A stretch of 64,000 nucleotides of DNA, taken from the NCBI RefSeq assembly GCF_014237865.1, contig NZ_JACJUU010000010.1:31005-95004 (forward strand), in the 5' to 3' direction. Position 1 is the first letter of the stretch. Every line of letters begins with the position of its first letter. The notes below the pieces were generated by a model. That model was not told the DNA's origin, searched no databases, and saw only the letters and a list, made by a program, of their open reading frames with translations. Shown here piece after piece: positions 9,213-17,601 of this stretch. The stretch is from Pusillimonas minor (GTDB lineage Bacteria > Pseudomonadota > Gammaproteobacteria > Burkholderiales > Burkholderiaceae_B). The position numbers were made by a program, and so were the translations under genes.

Positions 9213-9975
9213 TTTTGATAAAGAAGTTGCTGCGCGCATTGCTGCAGTGGCGAGTAACAAGGAGCTGCGGGCAGCCTCCCAAGAGTTTTTGTTGAAGACT
9301 ATCGAGGCCCGCTACTCTTATAACTTCGCGTGGCAGGGCCGTCCGATTATTCAGTATCCGCAGGATATAGTGGCCATGCAGGAATTGATATGGCAAGTAA
9401 AGCCCGATCTCATTATCGAGACAGGCATTGCCCATGGCGGCTCGCTAATCTTAAGTGCTTCCATGCTAGCGCAGCTTGACCTCTGCGAAGCGATTGAATT
9501 GGGAGAAAAATTCGATCCGCGCGTATCGAGACGCAAGGTGCTGGGGGTAGATATCGATATCCGCGCTCACAATCGTGCCGCCATCGAAGCGCATCCGATG
9601 GCTTCGCGCATTCAGATGATTCAGGGGTCGAGCATTGCGTCTGAAGTCGTGACACACGTGAAGGCCGTTGCTGCTAATTACAAGCGGATCATGGTCTGTC
9701 TCGATAGCAACCATACGCATGACCATGTGCTGGGCGAGCTCGAGGCGTACGCACCACTGACCAGCATGGGCAGCTATTGCGTCGTGTTCGACAGCGTTGT
9801 TGAAGATATGCCGAAGGAAATGAGTTTTGATCGTCCATGGGGGCCAGGGAATAACCCTAAGACCGCTGTCTGGAAGTATCTTGAAACGCACAAGGAGTTT
9901 GAAATCGATAGGACCGTTCAGGACAAGCTGCTGGTTACGGTAGCTCCAGATGGATATCTGAAGCGCGTCCGTTGA
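9205..9975 (+). CDS. CmcI-type (cephalosporin hydroxylase family) methyltransferase
   Basis: The 256-residue protein matches the CmcI fold family, which despite its name comprises mainly SAM-dependent O-methyltransferases found often in polysaccharide clusters. Motif I appears as IETGIAHGGS (71-80), and a metal-site candidate as CLDSNHTHDH. It probably O-methylates a sugar hydroxyl of the O-antigen. It overlaps the preceding methyltransferase by eight bases, so it should be co-expressed with it. Confidence 0.75.
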   Translation: MSDFDKEVAARIAAVASNKELRAASQEFLLKTIEARYSYNFAWQGRPIIQYPQDIVAMQELIWQVKPDLIIETGIAHGGSLILSASMLAQLDLCEAIELGEKFDPRVSRRKVLGVDIDIRAHNRAAIEAHPMASRIQMIQGSSIASEVVTHVKAVAANYKRIMVCLDSNHTHDHVLGELEAYAPLTSMGSYCVVFDSVVEDMPKEMSFDRPWGPGNNPKTAVWKYLETHKEFEIDRTVQDKLLVTVAPDGYLKRVR

Positions 9976-10019
9976 GCGGGCTGCAGCGCAGAAGTTCGAT
10001 GGGTAGCGGGAACTCCACC

Positions 10020-10892
10020 ATGAATGCACCTTTGATCACCATTGGCATGCCGCTGTTCAATAGTGAGGCAACCGTGGTTGCTGCGATCGAATCCGTTCTC
10101 CGTCAAACCTTAACGGATTTTGAACTGGTCATTTCCGACAATTGCTCTACAGATGGGACCAGCGAGATCTGTAGGCGCTATGCGGACCAGGACGCTCGTA
10201 TCCGTTACACTAGGCAGACAGACAATATCGGTGCGAGTCCTAATTTCCGGTATGTTTTGGAGCAGGCAAGAGGTAGATACTTTACTTGGGCTGCAGCAGA
10301 TGATGTTCGATCCCTCGATTTCCTTGAGGTCAACGTCCATTTCTTGGAGCGAAACTCGGATTACGTTGCCTCGACCAGCCCTAATTGCTTTGAAGGGCAG
10401 GAGCACGAAAGAGGGGCTTGGATAAGCTTCGCCATATGCGGCGATTTCGAGGATCGCGTCATGCAATTCTTGGACAATTGCTGGCAGTCGCACGCGATTT
10501 TCTACAGCGTGATACGTACCAGTGCCATTCGTAAGTGCGGTTTTCTAGGTGAGCATTTCCTGGGGTTTGACTGGGCTGTAGACCTTTTTCTTACACGGCA
10601 AGGCCTGATCAATCGCACCTCGTGCGGCCAGTTGATTCTCGGGCGCAAGGGCATGAGTAACAGCGGCAATCCGTGGCGGACATTTCGCAAAAGTTTGCTA
10701 GCTTGGCCCCTGCCGTTTTACCACTTCAGTTTTTATGCTTGGCGCCTGACTGTTGGCTGTGCTTGGCGTTGGCGCGTTAAGTTGCTTGCGCGCTTGCTGA
10801 GGTTGAATGCTCAGTCCGCTTACTACCAGTTGTATGCCGAACTGTTTCCCTATTACCTAAAGTATTTCAGACCCTGGATCAAGCGGACGTAA
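10020..10892 (+). CDS. Family 2 glycosyltransferase
   Basis: This 290-residue GT-A enzyme has the classic GT2 N-terminus (ITIGMPLFNSE, 6-16), DNCSTDGT (40-47) and an acidic metal motif ADD (93-95). The ATG at 10020 is chosen because GT2 proteins begin a few residues before this strand. A TTG at 9972 overlapping the previous stop and an ATG at 9999 are alternatives. It transfers a sugar from a nucleotide donor onto the growing repeat unit at the cytoplasmic membrane face. Donor unknown. Confidence 0.82.
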   Translation: MNAPLITIGMPLFNSEATVVAAIESVLRQTLTDFELVISDNCSTDGTSEICRRYADQDARIRYTRQTDNIGASPNFRYVLEQARGRYFTWAAADDVRSLDFLEVNVHFLERNSDYVASTSPNCFEGQEHERGAWISFAICGDFEDRVMQFLDNCWQSHAIFYSVIRTSAIRKCGFLGEHFLGFDWAVDLFLTRQGLINRTSCGQLILGRKGMSNSGNPWRTFRKSLLAWPLPFYHFSFYAWRLTVGCAWRWRVKLLARLLRLNAQSAYYQLYAELFPYYLKYFRPWIKRT

Positions 10893-10896
10893 GTTT

Positions 10897-11895
10897 ATGA
10901 TATTGCCGTTTTTGAAGACACGTATTGTCAGAGCGCTGATGCGGGCACAAGCGCCGTCGAAAGAGATGCTTGAGCGCAGTATGTTGCTGCATGCAAGCTT
11001 GCTGGACAACGCAAATTTGTCCAAGCCGGTGTTGCGGTCGCTTCATGCCGCCGAATACAGGGTGTTTTCCCAGTGGGGAGAGGACGGTATTGTTGCTTGG
11101 CTGGTCGAGCAACTGGAAGGAATTCCGCGCAGCTTTGTCGAGTTTGGTGTGGAGGACTACCAGGAGTCGAATACTCGTTATCTGCTTCAGTCGCGCAACT
11201 GGCGTGGCCTAGTCATTGATGGCTCTTCCGAAAACGTCGCCGAAATACGCCGACAGGACTTTTGCTGGCGCCACGAGTTGACAACGGTCTGTGCATTCAT
11301 TGACCGCGATAACATCAATGCTTTGATCGGCAACAACGGGTTCAAGGGTGACATTGGGCTATTGAGCGTCGATATCGATGGAAATGATTACTGGGTATGG
11401 CAGGCGATTGATGTCATCAGCCCGGCCATCGTGGTGTGCGAATACAACGCCGTGCTGGGCGACCGTCTTGCATTGACGGTGCCCTATAAGTCAGATTTCC
11501 GGCGTTCGGTTGCTCACCACTCCTGCTTGTATTTCGGTGCGTCCATTCGAGCCATGATCCAGTTAGGGGAACAGAAGAGATACACTTTCGTCGGCACCAC
11601 TTCGACCGGCTGCAATGCTTTTTTTGTGAGGAATGATTATGCCCCTCGCATCACATCGAGACTCGATTATGTCTCGATGTTTCCGTCTAGCATTCGGGAA
11701 GCCAGAGATCAGACCGGGGCATTGCAATACACTTCCGGAACGGAGCGGGCAGATGTGATTGCCGGCCTTCCCTTCGTCGAGGTCGAAACCGGCCATATCA
11801 CAACGCTTGCTGCGCATCGCATGTTGTACTCTCCCGCGTGGGCCGCTGGGAATCCAGTTGCACAGCCGGTCAGTGTCGAGAATGTGTCTAAATGA
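10897..11895 (+). CDS. FkbM-like methyltransferase-fold protein of unknown function
   Basis: The 332-residue protein has SQWGEDGIV followed by FVEFGVEDY (80-88), a motif-I-like segment, then LQSRNWRGLVIDGS and SVDIDGNDYWVW. These segments correspond in order to SQxGED, FVDVGA, GWRGLLIEP and KIDVEG of FkbM-type methyltransferases. The motif I glycines are degenerate (GVED), so activity is uncertain. Its place between a GT2 gene and gmd suggests O-antigen modification. Four bases separate it from the GT2 stop. Confidence 0.5.
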   Translation: MILPFLKTRIVRALMRAQAPSKEMLERSMLLHASLLDNANLSKPVLRSLHAAEYRVFSQWGEDGIVAWLVEQLEGIPRSFVEFGVEDYQESNTRYLLQSRNWRGLVIDGSSENVAEIRRQDFCWRHELTTVCAFIDRDNINALIGNNGFKGDIGLLSVDIDGNDYWVWQAIDVISPAIVVCEYNAVLGDRLALTVPYKSDFRRSVAHHSCLYFGASIRAMIQLGEQKRYTFVGTTSTGCNAFFVRNDYAPRITSRLDYVSMFPSSIREARDQTGALQYTSGTERADVIAGLPFVEVETGHITTLAAHRMLYSPAWAAGNPVAQPVSVENVSK

Positions 11896-12902
11896 CAAAG
11901 CGCGCCCTTATCATTGGCGTTTCTGGGCAGGATGGCGCCTATCTGTCGCATCTGCTATTACACAAGGGTTATGAAATTCACGGTACTTCGCGCGATATCG
12001 AACGGGCTGACCTAAGTCGGCTTGATCAGTTGGGGGTTCGCGACAGCATCCGCTTGCATTCAGCAAATCTTATAGAGTATCGCAGCATTCTTGAGGTGTT
12101 GCGGGCCACTGAGCCCGACGAGATCTACAATTTATCGGCCCAGTCCTCCGTCGCCTTGTCCTTCGAGCAGCCTATCGAAACCTTGAACAGCATCGTGACC
12201 GCAACATTGCAGTTGCTGGAGGCAATTCGTCTGGTCGGAGGGAAACCTCGTTTGTACAATTCGTCGTCCAGCGAGATGTATGGCAGCACTGAGGGTGGTG
12301 GCCGCGCCAATGAAGACATGCCTTTTCGTCCTCGCAGCCCCTACGGCGTTTCAAAGGCTGCCGCGCATTGGTTGGTGGAGAGTTATCGCAAGTCCTATGG
12401 CATCTACGCATGCTCTGGCATCCTCTTTAATCACGAGTCTCCGCTGCGACCTGAGCGCTTTGTTACGCGGAAGATCGTGCGCAGCGCCGTTGACATTGCC
12501 CGTGGTGGTAAGCGCCGCTTGCGGCTTGGGAATTTAGACGTCGTGCGCGACTGGGGCTGGGCTCCGGATTATGTAGATGGCATGTGGCGAATGCTTCAGC
12601 AGGATACAGCGAGAGACTTCGTATTGGCCACGGGTGAGCCCTTTAGCCTCAGGGAGTTCACCGAGGCAGCTTTTGCCCAGCTTGACCTTGATTGGGAGAG
12701 GTACGTTGATTTCGATAGCCAGTTGCTGCGTCCTTACGATGTTCAATGCACTGTCGGTGACCCGTCGCGGGCAAACACTGAGCTGCGCTGGTGTGCAACA
12801 ACGAAAGGGTCGCAGCTCTTGAGAAAATTGGTAAAAGCAGAAATCGCTCGGTGCGAGGCTGCTGAAAGAAATGAAGGGCAAAGTATTGAAAGTCTATTTT
12901 GA
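11892..12902 (+). CDS. gmd: GDP-mannose 4,6-dehydratase
   Basis: It converts GDP-mannose to GDP-4-keto-6-deoxymannose, precursor of GDP-fucose, rhamnose, perosamine and others. The 336-residue protein has GVSGQDGAYLS (9-19), Ser125 in the SSSSEMYG stretch, and Tyr151/Lys155 in YGVSK, plus the family signature FNHESPLRPERFVTRKI. It overlaps its upstream neighbour (ATGA). The enzyme that would finish the sugar (Fcl, Rmd or Per) is not in the window. A GT11 fucosyltransferase downstream suggests GDP-fucose as the product. Confidence 0.92.
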   Translation: MTKRALIIGVSGQDGAYLSHLLLHKGYEIHGTSRDIERADLSRLDQLGVRDSIRLHSANLIEYRSILEVLRATEPDEIYNLSAQSSVALSFEQPIETLNSIVTATLQLLEAIRLVGGKPRLYNSSSSEMYGSTEGGGRANEDMPFRPRSPYGVSKAAAHWLVESYRKSYGIYACSGILFNHESPLRPERFVTRKIVRSAVDIARGGKRRLRLGNLDVVRDWGWAPDYVDGMWRMLQQDTARDFVLATGEPFSLREFTEAAFAQLDLDWERYVDFDSQLLRPYDVQCTVGDPSRANTELRWCATTKGSQLLRKLVKAEIARCEAAERNEGQSIESLF

Positions 12903-13977
12903 TGGGCAGATATTCATTGAGCAGGTTGTCGGCGGCATCAGCCGTTACTACGCGAGTCTTGCCGAAGCATTGAATAACACGCCAGGGGTGCAAGCGCGCA
13001 TCATTGCGCCGTTTCATCGTAACGAACATCTTGATAAGTTGAAAGGTAAAGCCGAGATTGGCATGCGCTTCCCGCCGCACTGGCGCGTTGGTCGCATCAG
13101 CTGGGTGATGCTGCGTGCCAGCTCGCCAGCTATCGCTCGGTTCGGTCGACCTGACATTGTCCACGAAACCTACTACGCTGATCGACCGTACCTTACACAT
13201 GCACGTAAACGCGTGGCTACTGTGTATGACATGATTCATGAGCTTTATTTTCCGGGTAGCGAAACTGCAGAGAGGAAGAAGCGGACGCTTGCGCGCTGTG
13301 ACCACGTCATGTGTATCTCGCACAACACGCAAAAGGATTTGTGCGAGATGTACGGTTTCCCTATCGAACGTACCAGCGTGACGCATCTATCGTACAAGGA
13401 CTTCGGTGCTTATGCCGATGTGGAGCCTCCCCCGTCGCTGCGGGGTGCGCCCTATTTTCTTTTTGTCGGAAATCGCAGCGGTTATAAGAATTTTTCGTTG
13501 TTGCTTGAAGCGTTCGCGTCTGACTTCAGGTTGCGCAGTGATTTCCGCATTGTGACTATAGGCGGTGGTGCATTCAGTACCGAAGAGCTGGCTCTGTGCG
13601 CGCGATTGAATCTAGCGTCAACACAGGTTGTGCAGGTGTCAGGTGGTGATGACGTGCTGGGATCTGCTTACGCGCATGCAACCGCTTTTGTTTACCCGTC
13701 TTTGTACGAAGGCTTCGGTATTCCGCCCCTTGAGGCTATGTCCGTTGATTGTCCAGTATTGTCAAGCAATACTTCGTCTCTGCCTGAAGTGGTCGGCGAC
13801 GCAGCTTTGCTTTTCGACCCGAGGGACGTAGAAGCCTTGCGTGCAGCAATGCTTCGGGTTGCAGATTCTGAGGTGCTACGTTCTGAGCTTTCCGAGCGTG
13901 GAAAGCGCCGCTGCCTCGAGTTTACTTGGCAACGCTGTGCTAGCAGCACGTTGGCTGCCTACCGCCTTATTTTGTGA
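12871..13977 (+). CDS. Family 4 glycosyltransferase
   Basis: This 368-residue GT-B protein has the GT4 acidic motif YEGFGIPPLEA (residues about 279-289, two Glu eight apart), preceded by FLFVGNRSGYKN. The N-terminal acceptor domain contains GGISRYYASLAEAL. The ATG overlaps the end of gmd by 32 bases, longer than the cluster's usual 4-base overlaps; GTG or TTG codons five or six positions in are alternatives. It likely uses a GDP- or CDP-linked sugar made in the cluster. Confidence 0.85.
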   Translation: MKGKVLKVYFDGQIFIEQVVGGISRYYASLAEALNNTPGVQARIIAPFHRNEHLDKLKGKAEIGMRFPPHWRVGRISWVMLRASSPAIARFGRPDIVHETYYADRPYLTHARKRVATVYDMIHELYFPGSETAERKKRTLARCDHVMCISHNTQKDLCEMYGFPIERTSVTHLSYKDFGAYADVEPPPSLRGAPYFLFVGNRSGYKNFSLLLEAFASDFRLRSDFRIVTIGGGAFSTEELALCARLNLASTQVVQVSGGDDVLGSAYAHATAFVYPSLYEGFGIPPLEAMSVDCPVLSSNTSSLPEVVGDAALLFDPRDVEALRAAMLRVADSEVLRSELSERGKRRCLEFTWQRCASSTLAAYRLIL

Positions 13978-13984
13978 TGTGGAT

Positions 13985-14821
13985 ATGACGAACACTTTGA
14001 TTAGCGTCATTATCCCGACCTGGAATCGCGCGTACACCATTGAGGCGGCTATTCGCAGCGTCCTGCAGCAAACTATGCCAGTACACGAGGTACTGATTTG
14101 CGATGACGGATCCAGCGACGACACGCGCCAGCGCGTCGAGGCAATTGCTGCCGATGCTCCCTGCGTGATTTGGCTCCCCGGACCGCGTGGCGGGCGACCG
14201 GCAGTTCCCAGAAATCGAGGCATTGCCGCAGCCCAAGGCGAGTGGATTGCCTTTCTGGACAGCGACGATACATGGTTACCTAACAAGCTTGAACGCCAGC
14301 TTGCAGAAGCCAGGGCGCAGAACGTTGACGCCGTTTGCTGCAATGCTTGGCGTATTACCCCGGGCAGCGAATCTCGGGCTGTGTTGATGTCATGCACGGA
14401 CTTGCGCGTCACCACAAGTGGTCTGATGCGTCGGAACCTCATCCCGTGCAGTTCGGTTTTATTACGCCGACATTTGTTCGCACAAGCCAAGGGCTTTCCG
14501 GAGTCGACAAGACTTAAGGTCGGCGAGGACTACGCATTATGGCTGCGCATTGCTACTCAAACTGATTTTGCTTATATCGGTGAGCCGCTGATGGTCTATA
14601 TGGATGATGCTGCAAATAGCGTGCGCGCTGATTCGCTGGATGGATGGTCGGAACGCCTTGCTGTATTCGGTGATTTCTGCGCGTGGGCAACCGAACGCAA
14701 GACCGTTCCGGTAGCTTTGCTCCTGCGTGCGCGCGCCGAAATTTTGCGTGCTCTGATACGACGTCCTTTATCTCAGGCGCTAGCTTTTTGTAAGACCGGT
14801 ATTTCCAACCTTGTTAGATAG
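13985..14821 (+). CDS. Family 2 glycosyltransferase
   Basis: The 278-residue GT2 enzyme shows VIIPTWNRAYT (8-18), CDDGSSDDT (39-47), PRNRGIAAA (75-83) and the metal motif LDSDD (91-95), then GEDYALWLR, where an acidic residue often serves as base. The ATG seven bases after the previous stop gives the standard N-terminus; reading further upstream would overlap the GT4 gene heavily and adds unrelated sequence. Confidence 0.85.
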   Translation: MTNTLISVIIPTWNRAYTIEAAIRSVLQQTMPVHEVLICDDGSSDDTRQRVEAIAADAPCVIWLPGPRGGRPAVPRNRGIAAAQGEWIAFLDSDDTWLPNKLERQLAEARAQNVDAVCCNAWRITPGSESRAVLMSCTDLRVTTSGLMRRNLIPCSSVLLRRHLFAQAKGFPESTRLKVGEDYALWLRIATQTDFAYIGEPLMVYMDDAANSVRADSLDGWSERLAVFGDFCAWATERKTVPVALLLRARAEILRALIRRPLSQALAFCKTGISNLVR

Positions 14822-14834
14822 AACTCGAGTTTTC

Positions 14835-15713
14835 ATGCAAACCAAGAGAGTCGTTTCCCGCTTGAATGGTGGGCTGGGTAATCAGATGTTTCAATACGCC
14901 TTCGGCCGAACATTGGCTGATAGGATGAATGCCCGTTTTTACATTGAGATTGGCAAGCTCGATAGTGACCCCTTGCGCTCGTATGCATTGTCCGGGTTCT
15001 GTATTTCAGCCGAAAGGATGGACACGGGCACACTGAGGCGAGAGGTTCTGTGGCCGGACGGGTTACTACGACGGCTTCGCTGGCTGCCGACTCTCCCTGG
15101 TTGTTTGAGTTATCTGGCAGAAAAAAGCTTTGTCTTCGATCCTCGTGCTGCGGCGACTAACCATAGCGTGTGCGCTGACGGCTACTGGCAATCACCCAAG
15201 TATTTCGAGGGTCATGAAATTATCTTGCTTCGAGAGTTCCAGTTGGCAGCACCTATGACGGCAGTGCGGCAGGAGACCGCGGCTCGAATTAAAGGGGTGA
15301 ACGCAGTCTCTGTCCATGTGCGCCGAGGCGACTATGTGGCTAATGCCCATACTCAAGCGTTTCATGGTCTGTGTTCCCCGAGCTGGTACGAGGCTGCAAT
15401 GCAAGAGATGGCTCTGCATGTTGATCAGCCTTATTTCTTCGTTTTCAGCGACGACACCGGGTGGTCCCGCGAGAACATTCGCAGCGAGTGGCCAATGCAT
15501 TTCATTGAAGTCCAGCCGGATGGTCGTGATTTCGAGGATATGCATCTAATTTCCTTGTGTCAGCACCACATCATAGCCAACAGCTCGTTTAGTTGGTGGG
15601 GAGCCTGGCTTAATCAAAAGCCGGGTAAACGTGTCATTGCGCCAGCAAAATGGTTCAATCAGGCAGCGCACGATACAAGGGACCTGCTTCCGTCGGCGTG
15701 GCAGCGACTTTGA
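14835..15713 (+). CDS. Family 11 glycosyltransferase (alpha-1,2-fucosyltransferase-like)
   Basis: The 292-residue protein carries the three GT11 hallmarks: NGGLGNQMFQYAFG (11-24), VSVHVRRGDYV (the HxRRxD donor-binding motif) and ANSSFSWWGAWL near the C-terminus. Bacterial members such as WbsJ and FutC add fucose from GDP-fucose in alpha-1,2 linkage. gmd upstream supports a GDP-deoxyhexose donor. The ATG is preferred over an upstream TTG because it starts just before the first motif. A 167-base spacer with no recognisable gene follows. Confidence 0.88.
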   Translation: MQTKRVVSRLNGGLGNQMFQYAFGRTLADRMNARFYIEIGKLDSDPLRSYALSGFCISAERMDTGTLRREVLWPDGLLRRLRWLPTLPGCLSYLAEKSFVFDPRAAATNHSVCADGYWQSPKYFEGHEIILLREFQLAAPMTAVRQETAARIKGVNAVSVHVRRGDYVANAHTQAFHGLCSPSWYEAAMQEMALHVDQPYFFVFSDDTGWSRENIRSEWPMHFIEVQPDGRDFEDMHLISLCQHHIIANSSFSWWGAWLNQKPGKRVIAPAKWFNQAAHDTRDLLPSAWQRL

Positions 15714-15880
15714 CTCTTCAGCAAGACGGGAAAAGATCTGAACAAAGTTACATAATGACTAAAGTCGGACTGACTCAGGGCATGTCAAAGCGCTTGGGCT
15801 GGATATCGACGGTCAGAGCTTGATTGCTATCATAGTGCGTTGAACTCGCGCATCCACTGTATTCGATTGCAAGTAAGTCA

Positions 15881-17038
15881 ATGCCAAAGGTCCTTATCAC
15901 CTCGCCAACATATCCCCCTTTCAATAGTGGGCTCGGCAATGCTGCTGCTCAGCAGGCCGCTTGCTTGGCCCGAGCCGGGCACGAGGTGGTCGTGGCTACA
16001 GGGGGGGGGCAACGTCGCTCCTGCGACGTGGAGGGCGTACGGGTTGAGACTTTTGCTTTGACCGGAGCGAGTTGCTGGCTTCAGCCCATCCGGGGCGATG
16101 TGGCTGCCTATGCTGATTTTCTGGTTCGCAATGACTGGGATTTTGTGCTGCTGAATGCGTGGCAAAACTGGGCAACTGACCTTGCGTTGCTAAATCTCGG
16201 CCGTATTCCTGGGCGGAAGTTCGTCTATAGTCATTGTATTTCCACAAACGTCTTTTACGTCCAACAGCCAATTCGCTCCCTTATTCGCTTTCTTGCTTGG
16301 AGGCCTTATTGGTACAACATGACGCGAGTGTTGCGGGAGTTGGATGGCGTTATATTCCTCGCCGATAGTGGCAGTGACTCTCGATTCGATGATCTTCGAC
16401 GGGCGACCAAAGTTGGGGCAACTTGTTACGTGGTTCCGAATGCACTGTCACCAACCGCTGTGAAGTCCCTTAATAAACGCCCATTAACATTCCTTGAGCG
16501 TGATCGCCTAATAGCGGTGGGGTCGTATCAATGGCAAAAGGGTTTCGACTTTGTGCTGCGAGCTTACTCTGCATCGAATGCCTGTAACGTGATTCCATTA
16601 CATTTCTTTGGGCAAGAGCATAGCGATTTCAGCGAACAACTGCGCCGAAAGGCGAGGGCGTTGGGGGTTCATTCTGGTTATATTTTTTTTCATGCGGGGG
16701 TGTCGGGTGATGCCTTACAAGCTGAGTACGCTCAAGCAAAACTTGTTTTGTCAGGGTCACATACAGAATGTCAGCCACTTGCTTTGTTAGATGCAAGTGC
16801 AAGTGCAACACCTTTCGTCGCTCGTGCCACAGGATGTATTGATGAAATGGCTGGGGGCTTAGCAATAAAAAGCTGGAGTGAGATGGCCAAGCAAATAGAT
16901 AAATTTGTTGAAAATTTAGAGCATTGGCAGAGTTACAGCCAAATCGCCCGGACGGTTGCGGAGACGGTATATCATCCAGATGCAGTAACTCAGAAACTCC
17001 TTGCTGTGCTGGAAAGCAGGGCGTTGGCTACCCATTGA
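15881..17038 (+). CDS. Family 4 glycosyltransferase with internal G9 tract
   Basis: This is a 385-residue GT-B protein. The N-terminal acceptor domain begins with TSPTYPPFNSGLGNAA, and the donor domain contains VGSYQWQKGFDFVLRA and TECQPLALLDASA, where the usual second Glu of the ExxxxxxxE motif is replaced by Asp. Codons 41-43 lie in nine consecutive G bases, so a one-base slip would truncate it almost completely. It is separated from the rest of the cluster, is more AT-rich toward its 3' end, and faces rfaH tail to tail. Confidence 0.8.
   Translation: MPKVLITSPTYPPFNSGLGNAAAQQAACLARAGHEVVVATGGGQRRSCDVEGVRVETFALTGASCWLQPIRGDVAAYADFLVRNDWDFVLLNAWQNWATDLALLNLGRIPGRKFVYSHCISTNVFYVQQPIRSLIRFLAWRPYWYNMTRVLRELDGVIFLADSGSDSRFDDLRRATKVGATCYVVPNALSPTAVKSLNKRPLTFLERDRLIAVGSYQWQKGFDFVLRAYSASNACNVIPLHFFGQEHSDFSEQLRRKARALGVHSGYIFFHAGVSGDALQAEYAQAKLVLSGSHTECQPLALLDASASATPFVARATGCIDEMAGGLAIKSWSEMAKQIDKFVENLEHWQSYSQIARTVAETVYHPDAVTQKLLAVLESRALATH
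16001..16009 (+). repeat. G9 homopolymer near the 5' end of a glycosyltransferase gene
   Basis: Nine consecutive G bases encode Gly-Gly-Gly at residues 41-43. The position is where a phase-variation tract would be most effective, because a frameshift abolishes nearly the whole protein. It is in frame in this sequence (ON state if variable). Confidence 0.6.
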
Positions 17039-17084
17039 CGCCTGAGTGCCAGGGACTACTACACGATAATTAGGTTTGATCGCC

Positions 17085-17585
17085 TCAAGACAGTTTTTGT
17101 AAAGAAACAGGTGAAATCTGGACCTTAACCGGTTTGCTAAGTAGTTCTATCAGCACCATGGCGCGCTGCTCGCCGTCGGTCATTTGGTATACGCCGGCAA
17201 GGCCGGCAAAGGCCCCGTCAGTAATCTGAACTTCTTCACCAGGGTTAAACAAAGGGGCAGGGGCTTGTTGGATTAGCGCCTCTTGCTTGCGTAAAGCCTC
17301 GACCAAGGCATCATCGACTTTTTGAGGGTCGGAGCCAAAGGTAACCAGGCGGCTTACTCCCCTTGTCGATCGTATGGGTGCCCAGCTTTGGGCTGTGTGC
17401 CCATGCCCTAGCTGTATAAATAAATAACGGGGGAATAAGGGTTCTGTGCAAATGGTAATTTGGCCCTTTTTTAGCTTTTCTACATTAATAAGGGGTAAGT
17501 AGCAGGCGTAGCCCTGTAGCTGTAGGTGTTGCAGAGCAAGGCTCTCTTGGCGTGGTTTGGTATGGACCAGATACCAGTGCATCAA
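17085..17585 (-). CDS. rfaH: NusG-like transcription antiterminator, RfaH family
   Basis: The 166-residue protein has the NusG N-terminal domain (WYLVHTKPRQE near residue 4, then FPRYLFIQL) and a short C-terminal KOW domain (NPGEEVQITDGAFAGLAGVY). RfaH paralogues join paused RNA polymerase at ops sites and suppress termination in long surface-polysaccharide operons, which fits its place facing the O-antigen cluster. A second Met one codon in is an equal start. It lies 16 bases downstream of the WbpM-like gene in the same transcription unit. Confidence 0.85.
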   Translation of the reverse strand: MMHWYLVHTKPRQESLALQHLQLQGYACYLPLINVEKLKKGQITICTEPLFPRYLFIQLGHGHTAQSWAPIRSTRGVSRLVTFGSDPQKVDDALVEALRKQEALIQQAPAPLFNPGEEVQITDGAFAGLAGVYQMTDGEQRAMVLIELLSKPVKVQISPVSLQKLS

Positions 17586-17601
17586 TATCTCCGTCCGGTA
17601 C

